From CAZUAQ01 sp964618455 (GTDB taxonomy: Bacteria > Planctomycetota > Phycisphaerae > UBA1845 > PWPN01): a DNA stretch of 50,159 nt. The stretch lies in the NCBI GenBank assembly GCA_964618455.1, contig CAZUAQ010000042.1, positions 1 through 50,159 on the forward strand, in the 5' to 3' direction. Position 1 is the first letter of the stretch, and every line of letters starts with the position of its first letter. A program made the position numbers and the translations under genes. The notes beneath the pieces are model-generated. The model saw nothing but the letters and a program-made list of their open reading frames with translations. It was not told where the DNA came from and ran no database searches. Shown one piece after another: positions 16,580-26,023 of the stretch.

Positions 16580-18367
16580 TCACGCTCTCTCGAATCCGCC
16601 GTACCCCACCCAGAAGGCGGTGCCCATCGCGACCAGCGTGAACGCGAGGCCGTGCATCCCGAAAAGCAAGCCGAGAAACATCACCCATTCCGAGGTCGGT
16701 CCGTCATCGACGACGATGGAATCGGCATCGGAGTAGACCTTGGACTCCTGCTGCTCGACGATCCGGTCGTATTCCGTCTGCAGTTGCTCGTCGCTCCAGC
16801 CTTCGATCTCGGCGACGTGCTTGTCGTAAGCCTCTCCCATGTGCCGTCGATATGCCGGGACATCGCGCGCGATGTCCAGCTTCTTGACGTCCTGCTTGGC
16901 TCGGTGACTGGCCACCGTATCCACCATGGCCTCGTGTTCCCACCTGGCCTCCTCGATGGCAAGCCGCTTCTCGTACTCGGCCACGACTTTCTCTTCGTCC
17001 CAGCTCTCGACCTCGGCGATCCGCTTTTCACGAGACGCGGTGTACGCCTCTTCATAGCCCTCCGACTCGAAGTCCAGGCCCAGCGCTTCCATATCCTCCT
17101 CGACCAGGTAGCCCACGAGCCGATCATTGCGGTAATCCGCTTCGGCCTCCGCATCACGGGCATAGAGTTCCGCCTCGATCTCCTCGGGCGTCATGGCATC
17201 CAACTCGGAATTGACCTGATCGCTGACCTCGTTATAGACCGCATAGTACTGGCGCGACTTCAACCGGATGCCGCGCGCTTCGAACTCCTCTTCCAGCATG
17301 ATTTCGCGAAGATCCTGCCGGTTCTCCTTGACTTCGTCGATAATCACTACGCCGGGCGGAGCCATGCCGGTGGCCTGCTGATGAAACTTGGCCACGGCAG
17401 GAAAGAGGACGAGGATCACGATGGCAAACTTGGCCACGACAATAGCCCCGGCGGAAATGAACGCCGCCACAATACCGGCCGCCACGCTCTCGCTGCGCGT
17501 GCCGAGCACCATACCGAAGCCGGTCATGCCGCCGAGCAGCCAGGCGATGTAGCTCAGTTCAAAACCGGTCACGATGGCGACGCCGACCCAGATCGCGCCG
17601 CCGATGGTTGCACCGATGCATGCCAGGAACGACCCGAGCGCGAGCGTGGTCAAGGCACTGCCCGTGCCACTGACCGCACCCATGAGCCCACCGCCACCAA
17701 CACCGGAACGTTGACGTTGTTTTTTTACCTTGGGCGGCTTGGCGGGATTCTTCTCGCACATCGGGCACCGCGCGGAACCGGCGGCGATCATCGCATGGCA
17801 ATGCGGGCAGGCCATGACATTCACCACGCCCCCGCCCGACGACTCTTCAACTCCGTCGCCGAGTTCGGCAAACAGCCCGCCACCCAGGTCTTCGCCACCG
17901 GCATCGTCGGCGACCGACTCCGGCTCGGGCGCCGCCTGCGCCCTGGCTTTCGGTCTCGGCTCATCCTCCAGCAGGGACGGTTGCGGCAGATCCACGTCAT
18001 CCAACAGCGAAGGCCGCGGCGCTTCTTCATTCAAAGCGGGCACTTTGAAGATCTCACCGCAGGCGGGACACTTGCCCTTCTTCCCGGCGCCTGAGGCAGG
18101 CACGCGAATGTGCTTGCCACAGGAACACTCGACCTTGATACGGTCGCTGGAAGCTTTGGATGCGGATGACTTTTTCGCGGAGGTGCGGCCGGCGGGCGGC
18201 AATGAAGGGGGTCTCGCTTTCATGCCATCTGCGGGAACGGCGACCCGTTGCCCGCACTTCGGACACTTGACCGCCTTGCCCGCGGCGCGAAACGGGGCAC
18301 CGACTTTTTTACCGCACGTGCACCGGACGACGATGCGCTCCGGCTTGGAAGCTGTCGAATCGGACAT
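16580..18367 (-). CDS. Zinc-ribbon membrane protein
   Basis: 595 residues. Three zinc ribbons occur in the N-terminal cytoplasmic part: CTCG…CPKCG (about 16-39), CSCG…CPACG (about 80-105) and CPHC…CPMC (about 190-208). A Pro/Ala/Glu-rich linker separates the second and third. About four hydrophobic segments follow between 225 and 330. The C-terminal 230 residues are acidic and helical, with repeated W-x-x-E-x-x-x-x-EY-x-x-R/K units (SWDEEKVVAEYEKR and GWSDEQLQTEYDRI), and end in a further hydrophobic segment. This layout recurs in uncharacterised planctomycete proteins. GGAG precedes ATG 18367. It lies between the two VCBS/UnbV/TPR genes and might serve them, but this is only proximity. Confidence 0.65.
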   Translation of the reverse strand: MSDSTASKPERIVVRCTCGKKVGAPFRAAGKAVKCPKCGQRVAVPADGMKARPPSLPPAGRTSAKKSSASKASSDRIKVECSCGKHIRVPASGAGKKGKCPACGEIFKVPALNEEAPRPSLLDDVDLPQPSLLEDEPRPKARAQAAPEPESVADDAGGEDLGGGLFAELGDGVEESSGGGVVNVMACPHCHAMIAAGSARCPMCEKNPAKPPKVKKQRQRSGVGGGGLMGAVSGTGSALTTLALGSFLACIGATIGGAIWVGVAIVTGFELSYIAWLLGGMTGFGMVLGTRSESVAAGIVAAFISAGAIVVAKFAIVILVLFPAVAKFHQQATGMAPPGVVIIDEVKENRQDLREIMLEEEFEARGIRLKSRQYYAVYNEVSDQVNSELDAMTPEEIEAELYARDAEAEADYRNDRLVGYLVEEDMEALGLDFESEGYEEAYTASREKRIAEVESWDEEKVVAEYEKRLAIEEARWEHEAMVDTVASHRAKQDVKKLDIARDVPAYRRHMGEAYDKHVAEIEGWSDEQLQTEYDRIVEQQESKVYSDADSIVVDDGPTSEWVMFLGLLFGMHGLAFTLVAMGTAFWVGYGGFERA

Positions 18368-18571
18368 CGTAGGTTGCTCCGACTGCGTGATCTCCCATTC
18401 CCAATCCCTATCCCCGGGTTCTGCTCAGTATACCCTGTTTTCGCTTCCAACGCATGACATCCGGACGGCCGCCGCGTCCCGCCTCGGAAATCAAACAGTA
18501 AGCTCACAGTATTCGTCCGGAGCCACGGAAATGCTGTCCGGGCGGCTTATATTTCGTTCTGTTGCGTTCAA

Positions 18572-21286
18572 CTACGCCCCTGGATCCAGAAAGGACAGAT
18601 CGGTGTCGATGGTGGACTCGAGATTTCGGACCTCTTCGACGTAATCGAGCAGGGCGCCGTCGCCTTTCCGGCTCAGCCGCGCCTCGAACGCGGGATGGTC
18701 CGGGAAGCGAGCCTGCCCCTGTTTCCACAGGCGGCGCGCCTCGGCGTAGCGGCCGTCCTTGGCCAGCGCATCACCTCCGGCGATGTACGCGCGGACGTAG
18801 TACGCCGGCGGGGGCGTGGCCGAGGAAGCCTGCTGCAGTTCGACGCATCGGGCGAAATCCTCAGCGGCGTCCGCCGAGTGCAGCAATGCCCGTGGCCAGT
18901 GCAGGTGGTTCATGCCGCGCGTGTAGTAGGCCACCCAGAGATCCGGATGCTCGCGCACTACCCTGTCGAGTTGATCGAGTGACTTGCGCGCCCACGTGCC
19001 CTTGCTGACGATGGCGGCGAGGCCGCCGCAGGTGGGAATCTTATCGACGTAGGCGCAGGCCAGTTCGATGCGCGCACGCCAATCGTCCGGATGTGCCTTG
19101 ACCACGTCCTCGAAGAACGCGATGGCGCGATCGTGCTCGCCATACTTCACGCAGGTGGCGCGATAGCGACCCGCCATCGTAAAACCATCAAGCGATTCAC
19201 GCAGGCCCGCTTCCATCTCCGTGAGCATGGCCTCCAGCGTTTCGGGATCGATGTCGTGCGTGGGTGGTTCGGCAATCGCACTGCGTTCCCAGCGTTTCGG
19301 AAGTTCCGTGCGCGTCACCATTTTCTCCGCATAGCTGGAGGGATTCTGCCGGACGGTGATGATCTGATTCGCCTGCACGTTCTCGAGGTACTGCATGCCC
19401 CCGTCCGGCCAGCGTACCTCCAGCAGGCGAACCTCCTTCTCCTCACCAAGACCGAAATGGAGCCGCGGATCGCTCTGACCGGAGTAGCCGTTGCCGCCGT
19501 CGCGCTCGCGGATGAGTTGACCATCGCCCAGCACCGCCGTGACGCGCGTGCCGATGCCATCGCGATTGATCCCGGTATCAGGATCGGTTTCCAGCGCCAC
19601 GATCAACCAGTGATCGTCGCTGACGAGTTCATTGCGATAGAGGTGCGGCTCCTGGTCCTGGTTGGCGATGAAGATGTCCAGGTCGCCGTCATGATCGTAG
19701 TCGAAGACCGCCATGCCGCGGCCGTCACGGCGGCTCTGGATGCCCAGTTCCTCCGCCCGCTCGGAGAACGAGTACATGCCGTCGTTCTGCCAGAAGCGGT
19801 ACGGCTCGTAGCCCGAGAAGGATCGATCGCCGATGGTCGGCCAGTTGCGGGCATCGTCGGCATGCTCACCCTTGACCGTCCACGAGGCAAGGTCATACCA
19901 GTAGTTGCCCTCCCCGGCGGAGATGAATCCGTTGAGCGCGAGGATGTCGAGATCACCGTCGTTGTCGTAATCGAGGAACTTGCCGCCCCAGCCCCAGCCG
20001 CCGTCATAGGTGTTCGTCTCCAGCGAGATGTCGGTGAATGTCACCGCGCCCGGCACTTCCACGAACGGGTCGGGGCCGTTGTTGTGCCAGAGCATGTTGC
20101 CCTCCTGGAGGTACTCGGCGGTGGTAATGTTGGTCACATAAAGATCGAGCCAGCCGTCGTTGTTGAAGTCGCCGACGTCAACGTTCATGCCCTTCTTGGT
20201 GTCATAGCCGATGGCCCACTCGGTGGCGTTGGTGAACGTGCCGTCGCGATTGTTGAGAAACAACTGGTCCGGTCCGAAATCGTCCGCGCAGTACAGATCG
20301 GGCCAGCCGTCGTTGTTCAGGTCGCCCGAGCCCACCGCCAGCGTCCAGCCGGGATCGTTCAGACCGAGTTTCGCGCTGACCTCCGTGAACGTGCCGTCGG
20401 CTTCCTGCCGATAGAGGAAATTCTCACCGCCGTTGCGCGCTTTCTCGAAATCGTCGTGCATGATGCGCGTGGTGTCGAGGTGCCAGAGATCGACCTCCTT
20501 GAAGTAGTTGCCGACATAGATGTCGAGACGGCCGTCGAGGTTGAAATCCCACATCAAGACGGCGTTGCCGTTGGCCCAATCGACACCGGGCGAGCCGTCG
20601 CGCTTGCGAAGTTTATTTTTCGTGATGTCGGTAAAGGTGCCGTCGCCATTGTTGCGAAAGAGATGATCCGTCCCCCACTTCACGACATAGAGATCGACCC
20701 AGCCGTCGTTGTCGATGTCGCCCCAGACGCAGTCCATGCTCGTGCCGCTGTCGTCGTTGATCTCAGCCACGCCGGCCTGCATCGCGACGTCCGTGAACGT
20801 GCCGTCGCCGTTGTTGCGGTACAGGTAGTTCGGGTGATCCTTTTTCGAGTTGGTCACGTAGAGATCGATCCAGCCGTCATTGTCGTAGTCACCCGCCGCC
20901 ACAGCGGCCCCGACGCTGCAGACCCACGACATGATGTTGTCGAGCTTGTGATCGAGCGTCGGCTTGTGGTGGCGATGCTGGATTCCGGCAGACTTTGAGA
21001 CGTCGATGAATCCGCGGCGCGGCGCGAGCGACCTGGGCGTCGCGACCGGAGCAGGTTCTGGCGAGGAGACTTCGGTTTCGTTGGTGGCCCGGGCCTGGAC
21101 GGAGGCGGACTCTTCCACGGTCGGCGCTGGAGTGCTCCGGTTCTGCCGCTCGGAGCGCGCTGGACGGGTGTCGGGAGTTGAAACACATCCCGCGAGCATG
21201 ATTAGCATACCCACCGGCAGCCCGACGGCAGCGCGGCTTATCCATGCGCGAGATCCGGAACGCCACGAGTTCCCTCTGGCTGACAT
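18572..21286 (-). CDS. Giant VCBS / ASPIC-UnbV / TPR lipoprotein
   Basis: 904 residues. The N-terminus is basic then hydrophobic and ends in a lipobox (MLIMLAGC), so this is an anchored lipoprotein. A Pro/Thr/Ser-rich linker (about 35-90) leads to about seven VCBS/FG-GAP calcium loops (about 100-580): DYDNDGWIDLYV, DIDNDGWVDLYV, DFNLDGRLDIYV, DLNNDGWPDLYC, DFNNDGWLDLYV, DYDNDGDLDILA, DYDHDGDLDIFI. An ASPIC/UnbV domain follows (about 590-660; LIVALETDPDTGINRDGIGT, LHFGLGEEKEVRLLEVRWPD). TPR-like helices end it (about 700-880; AIAFFEDVVKAHPDDW, ARRLWKQGQARFPDHP). The same three modules occur at 13119 in the order TPR-VCBS-UnbV. The start is ATG 21286 with GGAGA upstream. Probable role: outer-surface binding or assembly; unproven. 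Confidence 0.85.
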   Translation of the reverse strand: MSARGNSWRSGSRAWISRAAVGLPVGMLIMLAGCVSTPDTRPARSERQNRSTPAPTVEESASVQARATNETEVSSPEPAPVATPRSLAPRRGFIDVSKSAGIQHRHHKPTLDHKLDNIMSWVCSVGAAVAAGDYDNDGWIDLYVTNSKKDHPNYLYRNNGDGTFTDVAMQAGVAEINDDSGTSMDCVWGDIDNDGWVDLYVVKWGTDHLFRNNGDGTFTDITKNKLRKRDGSPGVDWANGNAVLMWDFNLDGRLDIYVGNYFKEVDLWHLDTTRIMHDDFEKARNGGENFLYRQEADGTFTEVSAKLGLNDPGWTLAVGSGDLNNDGWPDLYCADDFGPDQLFLNNRDGTFTNATEWAIGYDTKKGMNVDVGDFNNDGWLDLYVTNITTAEYLQEGNMLWHNNGPDPFVEVPGAVTFTDISLETNTYDGGWGWGGKFLDYDNDGDLDILALNGFISAGEGNYWYDLASWTVKGEHADDARNWPTIGDRSFSGYEPYRFWQNDGMYSFSERAEELGIQSRRDGRGMAVFDYDHDGDLDIFIANQDQEPHLYRNELVSDDHWLIVALETDPDTGINRDGIGTRVTAVLGDGQLIRERDGGNGYSGQSDPRLHFGLGEEKEVRLLEVRWPDGGMQYLENVQANQIITVRQNPSSYAEKMVTRTELPKRWERSAIAEPPTHDIDPETLEAMLTEMEAGLRESLDGFTMAGRYRATCVKYGEHDRAIAFFEDVVKAHPDDWRARIELACAYVDKIPTCGGLAAIVSKGTWARKSLDQLDRVVREHPDLWVAYYTRGMNHLHWPRALLHSADAAEDFARCVELQQASSATPPPAYYVRAYIAGGDALAKDGRYAEARRLWKQGQARFPDHPAFEARLSRKGDGALLDYVEEVRNLESTIDTDLSFLDPGA

Positions 21287-21508
21287 AGGCTCGGTTCTCC
21301 CTGTTTTCCTGACCTGTCATCCGGTGAATGGATGTTGACCCGAAACGCAATACGCTGGGACTTGACGACTCCTCCGATATTTTAACCTCGCTCTGCCGCG
21401 ATCGCACGCCCTTTTTCGCGGGCTGTCCTTCCCAGCGAATGGCGGTCCCATGGCGGTCGAGGATGGTTCGGTTACACTGGCAAGGACGGCAAGCGGGAGG
21501 GCCTCCTG

Positions 21509-22474
21509 TTGAGCAACGAATCAGAAACTCTGGTGATCACCGGTTGCGGCTGGGTTACACCCTACGCGGCGGGAAACATCGCGCACGTGCTGACGGCCGA
21601 GCGCCCCGAGCCCGACTGTCCCGGAGGCTACTGGGCGATCGCCGACACACTGATGGAAAACCTCGATGCGACCGGTGAACTCAAGCAGGACCGGGGCGCG
21701 CGTGTGGCGGCGTTGGCGTTGCATCTCGCGCGGAGCGATGCGGGTCTCGCGGAGACGGCATGGGACGGCGCGCGGACCGGGTTGATCCTCGGGTGCGGCC
21801 TAGCCGGGCAGATGGGCATGATCCAGTTCGCCGACGAAGTGCGCGCCCAGTCACCACGTTTCGTGAGCCCGATTCATTTTCCGCAGACCGTGGGCAACTA
21901 CATTGCCGGGGCGCTCTCGCGTGCGTGCGACCTGCGCGGTCCGAACCTGACTCTGGCGGGCCGCATCGGCTCGGGACTGGATGCGGTGGCGGAGGGAGCG
22001 CGGATCCTACGCGCGGGGGATGCCGATCTGATGATCGTCGGCGGCGCTGAAGTGCTCTCACCCGCCATGGCGCGGACGTTCGATCCGGATCCCCTGCCGC
22101 TGAGCGAAGGGGCGTGCATGTTCGTCATCGAATCCGCCGCCAACGCCGCCGCGCGGAACCGCCGCATCCTGGCGGAGATCTGCGACGAGCACCCTCCCGC
22201 CCATGAGGCCAGGCAGCCGGACCTGATCTCCGCCGCACGCCATGATCTCAAGCACGCCGTCACGATCGGCGCGTGGATCGGATTGAGTTTCGGTACGCTC
22301 GGGGCCGCCGCCATTGCCGCCGCGATCGGTACCGCGCAAGGCCTGCCCGTGCCCATGGAAGGTCGACCGGAACCGACTTCGCCCCCTCTGCCGGATCGCG
22401 CCTGCCACGCGCGCATCGTCGCCGAAGCGCACAATGCCTCGCTCTTCATTGATGTTCCGGCGTCCGCGGATTGA
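21509..22474 (+). CDS. Degenerate beta-ketoacyl synthase-like protein
   Basis: 321 residues, against about 410 for a normal ketosynthase. The N-terminal half aligns: LVITGCGWVTPYAAG at the start, DADLMIVGGAEVLSP, and EGACMFVIES (family EGAxxxVLE). At the catalytic cysteine position the sequence is GPNLTLAGRIGSGLDA, where GP plus seven residues should be followed by Cys but has Ile (residue 153). The second half is shortened and the active His motif (GHTxGAAG) reads as FGTLGAAA, so both His and Cys seem lost. It starts at TTG 21509 behind GGGAGGG. A condensing activity is therefore unlikely; a chain-length-factor-like or structural partner, or a decaying gene, fits better. It stands alone, opposite the VCBS lipoprotein, with no acyl carrier or reductase nearby. 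Confidence 0.75.
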   Translation: MSNESETLVITGCGWVTPYAAGNIAHVLTAERPEPDCPGGYWAIADTLMENLDATGELKQDRGARVAALALHLARSDAGLAETAWDGARTGLILGCGLAGQMGMIQFADEVRAQSPRFVSPIHFPQTVGNYIAGALSRACDLRGPNLTLAGRIGSGLDAVAEGARILRAGDADLMIVGGAEVLSPAMARTFDPDPLPLSEGACMFVIESAANAAARNRRILAEICDEHPPAHEARQPDLISAARHDLKHAVTIGAWIGLSFGTLGAAAIAAAIGTAQGLPVPMEGRPEPTSPPLPDRACHARIVAEAHNASLFIDVPASAD

Positions 22475-22558
22475 TTCGAGAGAACGGATCTGTCCGTAAG
22501 TCCCTTGATTGCGAACGAGAAAACGGCATCGTAGGAACTGCTTTGAGTCATCAAGCGA

Positions 22559-24094
22559 TCAGTTTGCCGGAGCCGACTGCGTCGGCGGTCGCGGCGGGAT
22601 GGCCCAGTCGAGGAATGCCATGCCTTTCAGTCCTTCGGGCGGGGTCTCGTTCTTCAACGGGACCTGGCGGTACCAGGATTCGAGTCGGCCGATAATCTCA
22701 TCGACGACCGCCTTCATTTCGGGTTCGTTTGCCCGGTTGCGATACTCCCTCGGGTCCGCCAGTGTGTCATACAGCTTGATCACGCGGCCCTCGGGTGCAA
22801 TCAACGGTTCGTATCCCATCCAATGCGTGAGGTTCGACGCCGTGCGGTAGACGAGCTTGTACCGCCTGTTCAGCACCATGGCTTCGCCGGTGGGTTGATA
22901 TTCGCTGAAAACGTGATCGCGTACGTTCTGCACGCGCCCCTCGATCAATGGCTTGAGCGACCGTCCCTGCAGATCGCGCCCGGGGCGATCGTCTCGCGCC
23001 GGCAAGCCGGCGTAGTCGAGCACGGTCGGCACGAGGTCGACGAATTCGACGAGGGCGTCGCTGCTTCGGCGGGACGGGATGAGGCCGGGAGAATTCATCA
23101 CCAGCGGCGCGCGGACAGCATCCTCGTAGAAGCAGTGCTTTTCGAATCGCCCGTGCTCGCCGAGATGGTAGCCGTGATCCCCGAGGTAAATGATCAACGT
23201 CTTTCGAGGGCTGTCCATCTCATCAACGGCGTTCAGCAGCTCACCGATCTTCTTGTCGAGGTACTCCACCGCCGTGTGGTAGCTCGCTTTGATGCCCTGC
23301 TTCTCGCGGTAGGTCAGGTCGGCGAAGATCTTGGGAATCTGCGGCACGTCCTCCGGGCCGATGGCGGGCACGTCGAGCGTGGCGGAATCGATCCGACCGG
23401 CGAATTCGACCGGGAAGTAGTACGGCGAGTGCGGCTGATGGTAGCTCACGACGGCGAAAACCGGTTCGTCGCGATGGGCCCGGAGGAAGGCGATGGCTTC
23501 GTTGGTGTACCACGACGCCCGCATCTCGCTGTCGTAGCGACCGAGGGGGCGCGTGTCCGCGTTCAGCCATGTTCGCGCGTGCACGCGAAACGGCCTCCAG
23601 CGCGGCAGGATCTCGATACCTGCCGGAAGGGGCGAAGCGCCTCGCTGTCGCGTGAAGATGTCGCCGAACGCTCGCGGGGCGCGATGCACCTCGAAGCCGT
23701 GCAGCAGTTGGGAATTGAAGTGCATTTTGCCGAAGGCGCCGGTGCGATACCCCGCCTCGCGCAGCCGGTCCGCCAGCGTGACCTCCTCCTCGCTGAGCTT
23801 GTGACGCAGCATGGTGACACCGTTGGCGTGCGGATACCGGCCGGTCAGAAACGATTGTCGCGACGACGTGCACATTGGCGAGTTGCAGTACGCCCGGTCG
23901 AAGCGGATGCCACCGGCGGCCAGGTGGTCGAGGTTCGGTGTGCGCACGTCGGTTGCCCCATAAGCGCCATAGGTTCGCGTGCGGTGGTCGTCACCGATGA
24001 TCAGGAGGATGTTGGGGCGTTCCGGGGATCCACTCGCGCGAGCCGTCATCGTGAGGAGCAGGACGAGGATGGAGATGCATCGCATCAGGCGCAT
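22559..24094 (-). CDS. Exported sulfatase (S1 type)
   Basis: 511 residues with signal peptide MRLMRCISILVLLLTMTARA. The arylsulfatase fold is clear: PNILLIIGDDHRTRTYGAYG (metal-binding Asp pair), the active-site element CTSSRQSFLTGRYPHANGV, and the C-terminal metal-binding GDHGYHLGEHGRFEKHCFYE. It hydrolyses sulfate esters, presumably of polysaccharides, outside the cytoplasm after a maturase converts the active-site Cys to formylglycine. The motif is CTSSR; the usual core is C/S-x-P/A-x-R, so position three is Ser instead of Pro or Ala. GAGG precedes ATG 24094. No sulfatase-maturing enzyme lies in the window. Confidence 0.92.
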   Translation of the reverse strand: MRLMRCISILVLLLTMTARASGSPERPNILLIIGDDHRTRTYGAYGATDVRTPNLDHLAAGGIRFDRAYCNSPMCTSSRQSFLTGRYPHANGVTMLRHKLSEEEVTLADRLREAGYRTGAFGKMHFNSQLLHGFEVHRAPRAFGDIFTRQRGASPLPAGIEILPRWRPFRVHARTWLNADTRPLGRYDSEMRASWYTNEAIAFLRAHRDEPVFAVVSYHQPHSPYYFPVEFAGRIDSATLDVPAIGPEDVPQIPKIFADLTYREKQGIKASYHTAVEYLDKKIGELLNAVDEMDSPRKTLIIYLGDHGYHLGEHGRFEKHCFYEDAVRAPLVMNSPGLIPSRRSSDALVEFVDLVPTVLDYAGLPARDDRPGRDLQGRSLKPLIEGRVQNVRDHVFSEYQPTGEAMVLNRRYKLVYRTASNLTHWMGYEPLIAPEGRVIKLYDTLADPREYRNRANEPEMKAVVDEIIGRLESWYRQVPLKNETPPEGLKGMAFLDWAIPPRPPTQSAPAN

Positions 24095-24203
24095 GGGTGA
24101 CCTCGTTGGAATGTCGTACCCTTTCAGGCATCATGGGCACGGGGAAACGTCGAAATCCATATGACGAATGAACTCAATCGACATGGATATCGGCATGAAA
24201 CAC

Positions 24204-24716
24204 TCAACCCGCGCCGACGTACACACTCGACGTGTACTTCAGGATATTGGACAGCAGCACGATCACCATGGCGATGGCGATGTTGGCAGCCAGCCATTTC
24301 GGCGCGTTCTTGCGAAGCCCCGCCGTGGCGTTACTTCGCCCCGCCAGCGCGATCGAGAAAAAGAATAGTACCACCGCCAGGATGAATTTTACACCAAAGA
24401 TGGCATGGTACGGCATCGGCTTGTCAAGCTTGCCGAACACGACGATGGCGTTGTAGATCCCGCTGAGCAGCAGCACGGTGATGGCGATGTGGACGATCCG
24501 GCCCCAGGCGGGCAGAATCGTCGCGCGAAGCGAGTCATGTTGCTCGTCGGTCAGCGATGCCTTGGCCGACGGCATCAGCACGAACCGCATGAAGATCATT
24601 CCACCCACCGCCGTCATGGCGGCGAGAATATGCACCCAGCGGCTGATCAGCGCGGGAATCTGAATCTCTGCCAGCAGGATCGGCAAGCCGTTCGACAGGT
24701 GTTCCAGTCCATCCAT
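24204..24716 (-). CDS. Four-helix inner-membrane protein (CopD/UPF0093-like)
   Basis: 170 residues starting at ATG 24716 behind GGGAG; the longer in-frame reading upstream is Arg-rich and lacks a ribosome site. Four hydrophobic segments: LISRWVHILAAMTAVGGMIF, IVHIAITVLLLSGIYNAIVV, IFGVKFILAVVLFFFSIALA and LAANIAIAMVIVLLSNILKY. His residues in helices one and two (RWVHIL and RIVHIA) are spaced as in membrane haem or metal proteins of the CopD/HemJ kind. That likeness is modest and haem binding is inference. Neighbours do not clarify its role. Confidence 0.6.
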   Translation of the reverse strand: MDGLEHLSNGLPILLAEIQIPALISRWVHILAAMTAVGGMIFMRFVLMPSAKASLTDEQHDSLRATILPAWGRIVHIAITVLLLSGIYNAIVVFGKLDKPMPYHAIFGVKFILAVVLFFFSIALAGRSNATAGLRKNAPKWLAANIAIAMVIVLLSNILKYTSSVYVGAG

Positions 24717-24879
24717 GATGTCAATCTCCCAAAGCCCGAATGTGGTGTTCCGTTTACGCCAGCATGGTAGGCCCCGACGCGCGCCGGAGCAAGGCGGAGG
24801 CATTGCGGACCGGCGGAGGCGCCGTAGAATACGTGTCCACCTCGACAACGACCGTCACGCTTATGCAGGAGGAAGCTCC

Positions 24880-25968
24880 ATGGCCCGCCAAACCGGCTCG
24901 ACCGATTCGCAGCATCCGTTTGCCGACGCCCCGGTGATCAACGCCGCGCAACTGGGCGGCATCGAAACCTCGACCCTCGACAACGGTCCGGGCAACGGCG
25001 TGCGGATCGCCTGGGTCAATACCGGCGCGGGGCTGCGCTACAAAGTGGTGATCGACCGCGGGCTCGACATCGCCGATGCGGAGTTTCTCGGTCAATCGCT
25101 CACGTGGCATTCGCTGACCGGCACGACCGTTCCGAGCCAGGCGTACAACCGGCGCATGCACTGGCTGCGCGGATTCTACGGTGGACTGCTGGTCAGTTGC
25201 GGGCCGCTGAATACCGGCGGACCGTTCGAGGAGGATGGCGAGGAGTATGGTCTGCACGGGACGCATTCCAACAGCCGTGCGACCGTCGAGTTCATCACCA
25301 ACCCGGATCTCGCCCGCGGCAAGTACGAGATGAACATCACCGGCATCGTGCGGACCGCCCGCGTGTTCGGACCCAACGTCGAACTGCGCCGCACGTTAAG
25401 CAGTACGCTCGGTGAGCCCGCCATTCGCGTGTACGACCAGTTCATCAATCGCGGAAACGAGTCGGTGCCGTTCTGCTGGCTCCTGCACATCAACTTCGGC
25501 TACCCGCTGCTGGAACCGGACGCGAGCACGTACTGCTACAAGGGTGCGATCACGCCGCGTCCCGACAGTGTCGACTGGTTCACGAAACGCGATGACTACA
25601 AGGCCGCGCCGCCGCCGCAGGAATCGCATCGCGGCACGGGCGAGGCGTTTACCTATATCGATCCCGACGGGGACGCGGACGGCCGCGTGGTCGCCGGCGT
25701 CGTGAACAGGAAGCGCGAGATCGGCCTGCGGATCGAGTACAACAAGAACGCGTACCCGCGCCTCGGCAACTGGCAGCACTGGGGCCCCGGCGGTTCGTAC
25801 ATGGGTGCCCTCGAGCCGATGACCGCCGGGGTCCAGGGACGGCCCACGGACCAGGCCAACGGCTGGCTGCAGTACCTTGAACCGGGCGAGACACGCGAGC
25901 TGAGCTGCACGATGACGGCGGTCGCTGGGAAGCAGGGCATTGATGGACTCTTGGGGCTGAATACCTGA
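24880..25968 (+). CDS. DUF4432 aldose-epimerase-like enzyme
   Basis: 362 residues, cytoplasmic. The galactose-mutarotase-like beta-sandwich of DUF4432 is evident: VVIDRGLDIADAEFLGQSLT, then GLLVSCGPLNTGG, EYGLHGTHSNS (His likely catalytic) and PFCWLLHINFGYPLLE. Such proteins bind a sugar ring and are thought to interconvert anomers or epimers. ATG 24880 is preceded by the strong site AGGAGGAA; the longer in-frame extension upstream is Arg-rich and was rejected. It could process sugars released by the neighbouring hydrolases. Confidence 0.85.
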   Translation: MARQTGSTDSQHPFADAPVINAAQLGGIETSTLDNGPGNGVRIAWVNTGAGLRYKVVIDRGLDIADAEFLGQSLTWHSLTGTTVPSQAYNRRMHWLRGFYGGLLVSCGPLNTGGPFEEDGEEYGLHGTHSNSRATVEFITNPDLARGKYEMNITGIVRTARVFGPNVELRRTLSSTLGEPAIRVYDQFINRGNESVPFCWLLHINFGYPLLEPDASTYCYKGAITPRPDSVDWFTKRDDYKAAPPPQESHRGTGEAFTYIDPDGDADGRVVAGVVNRKREIGLRIEYNKNAYPRLGNWQHWGPGGSYMGALEPMTAGVQGRPTDQANGWLQYLEPGETRELSCTMTAVAGKQGIDGLLGLNT

Positions 25969-25977
25969 TTGGCCAGT

Positions 25978-26000
25978 CACGACCCAACTCAGGGTCGGTG
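25978..26000 (+). terminator. Candidate terminator hairpin after the DUF4432 gene
   Basis: CACGACCC pairs with GGGTC(G)GTG around the loop AACTCA, about ten bases after the stop. No T-run follows, so it may be factor-dependent or merely a separating structure between this gene and the toxin-antitoxin pair. Confidence 0.35.
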
Positions 26001-26023
26001 GGCAGCCGATTGGAATCTCGCTT

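Noticed and set aside
18460..18521. Inverted repeat TCCGGAC…GTCCGGA between 18367 and 18572
   Set aside because: Arms are 48 bases apart with no associated promoter or T-run; recurrence of GTCCGG in GC-rich DNA is likely by chance.
19091..20998. 635-codon open frame antisense to the VCBS lipoprotein
   Set aside because: Its Val/Asp-rich repetition mirrors the calcium loops on the other strand; no independent features.
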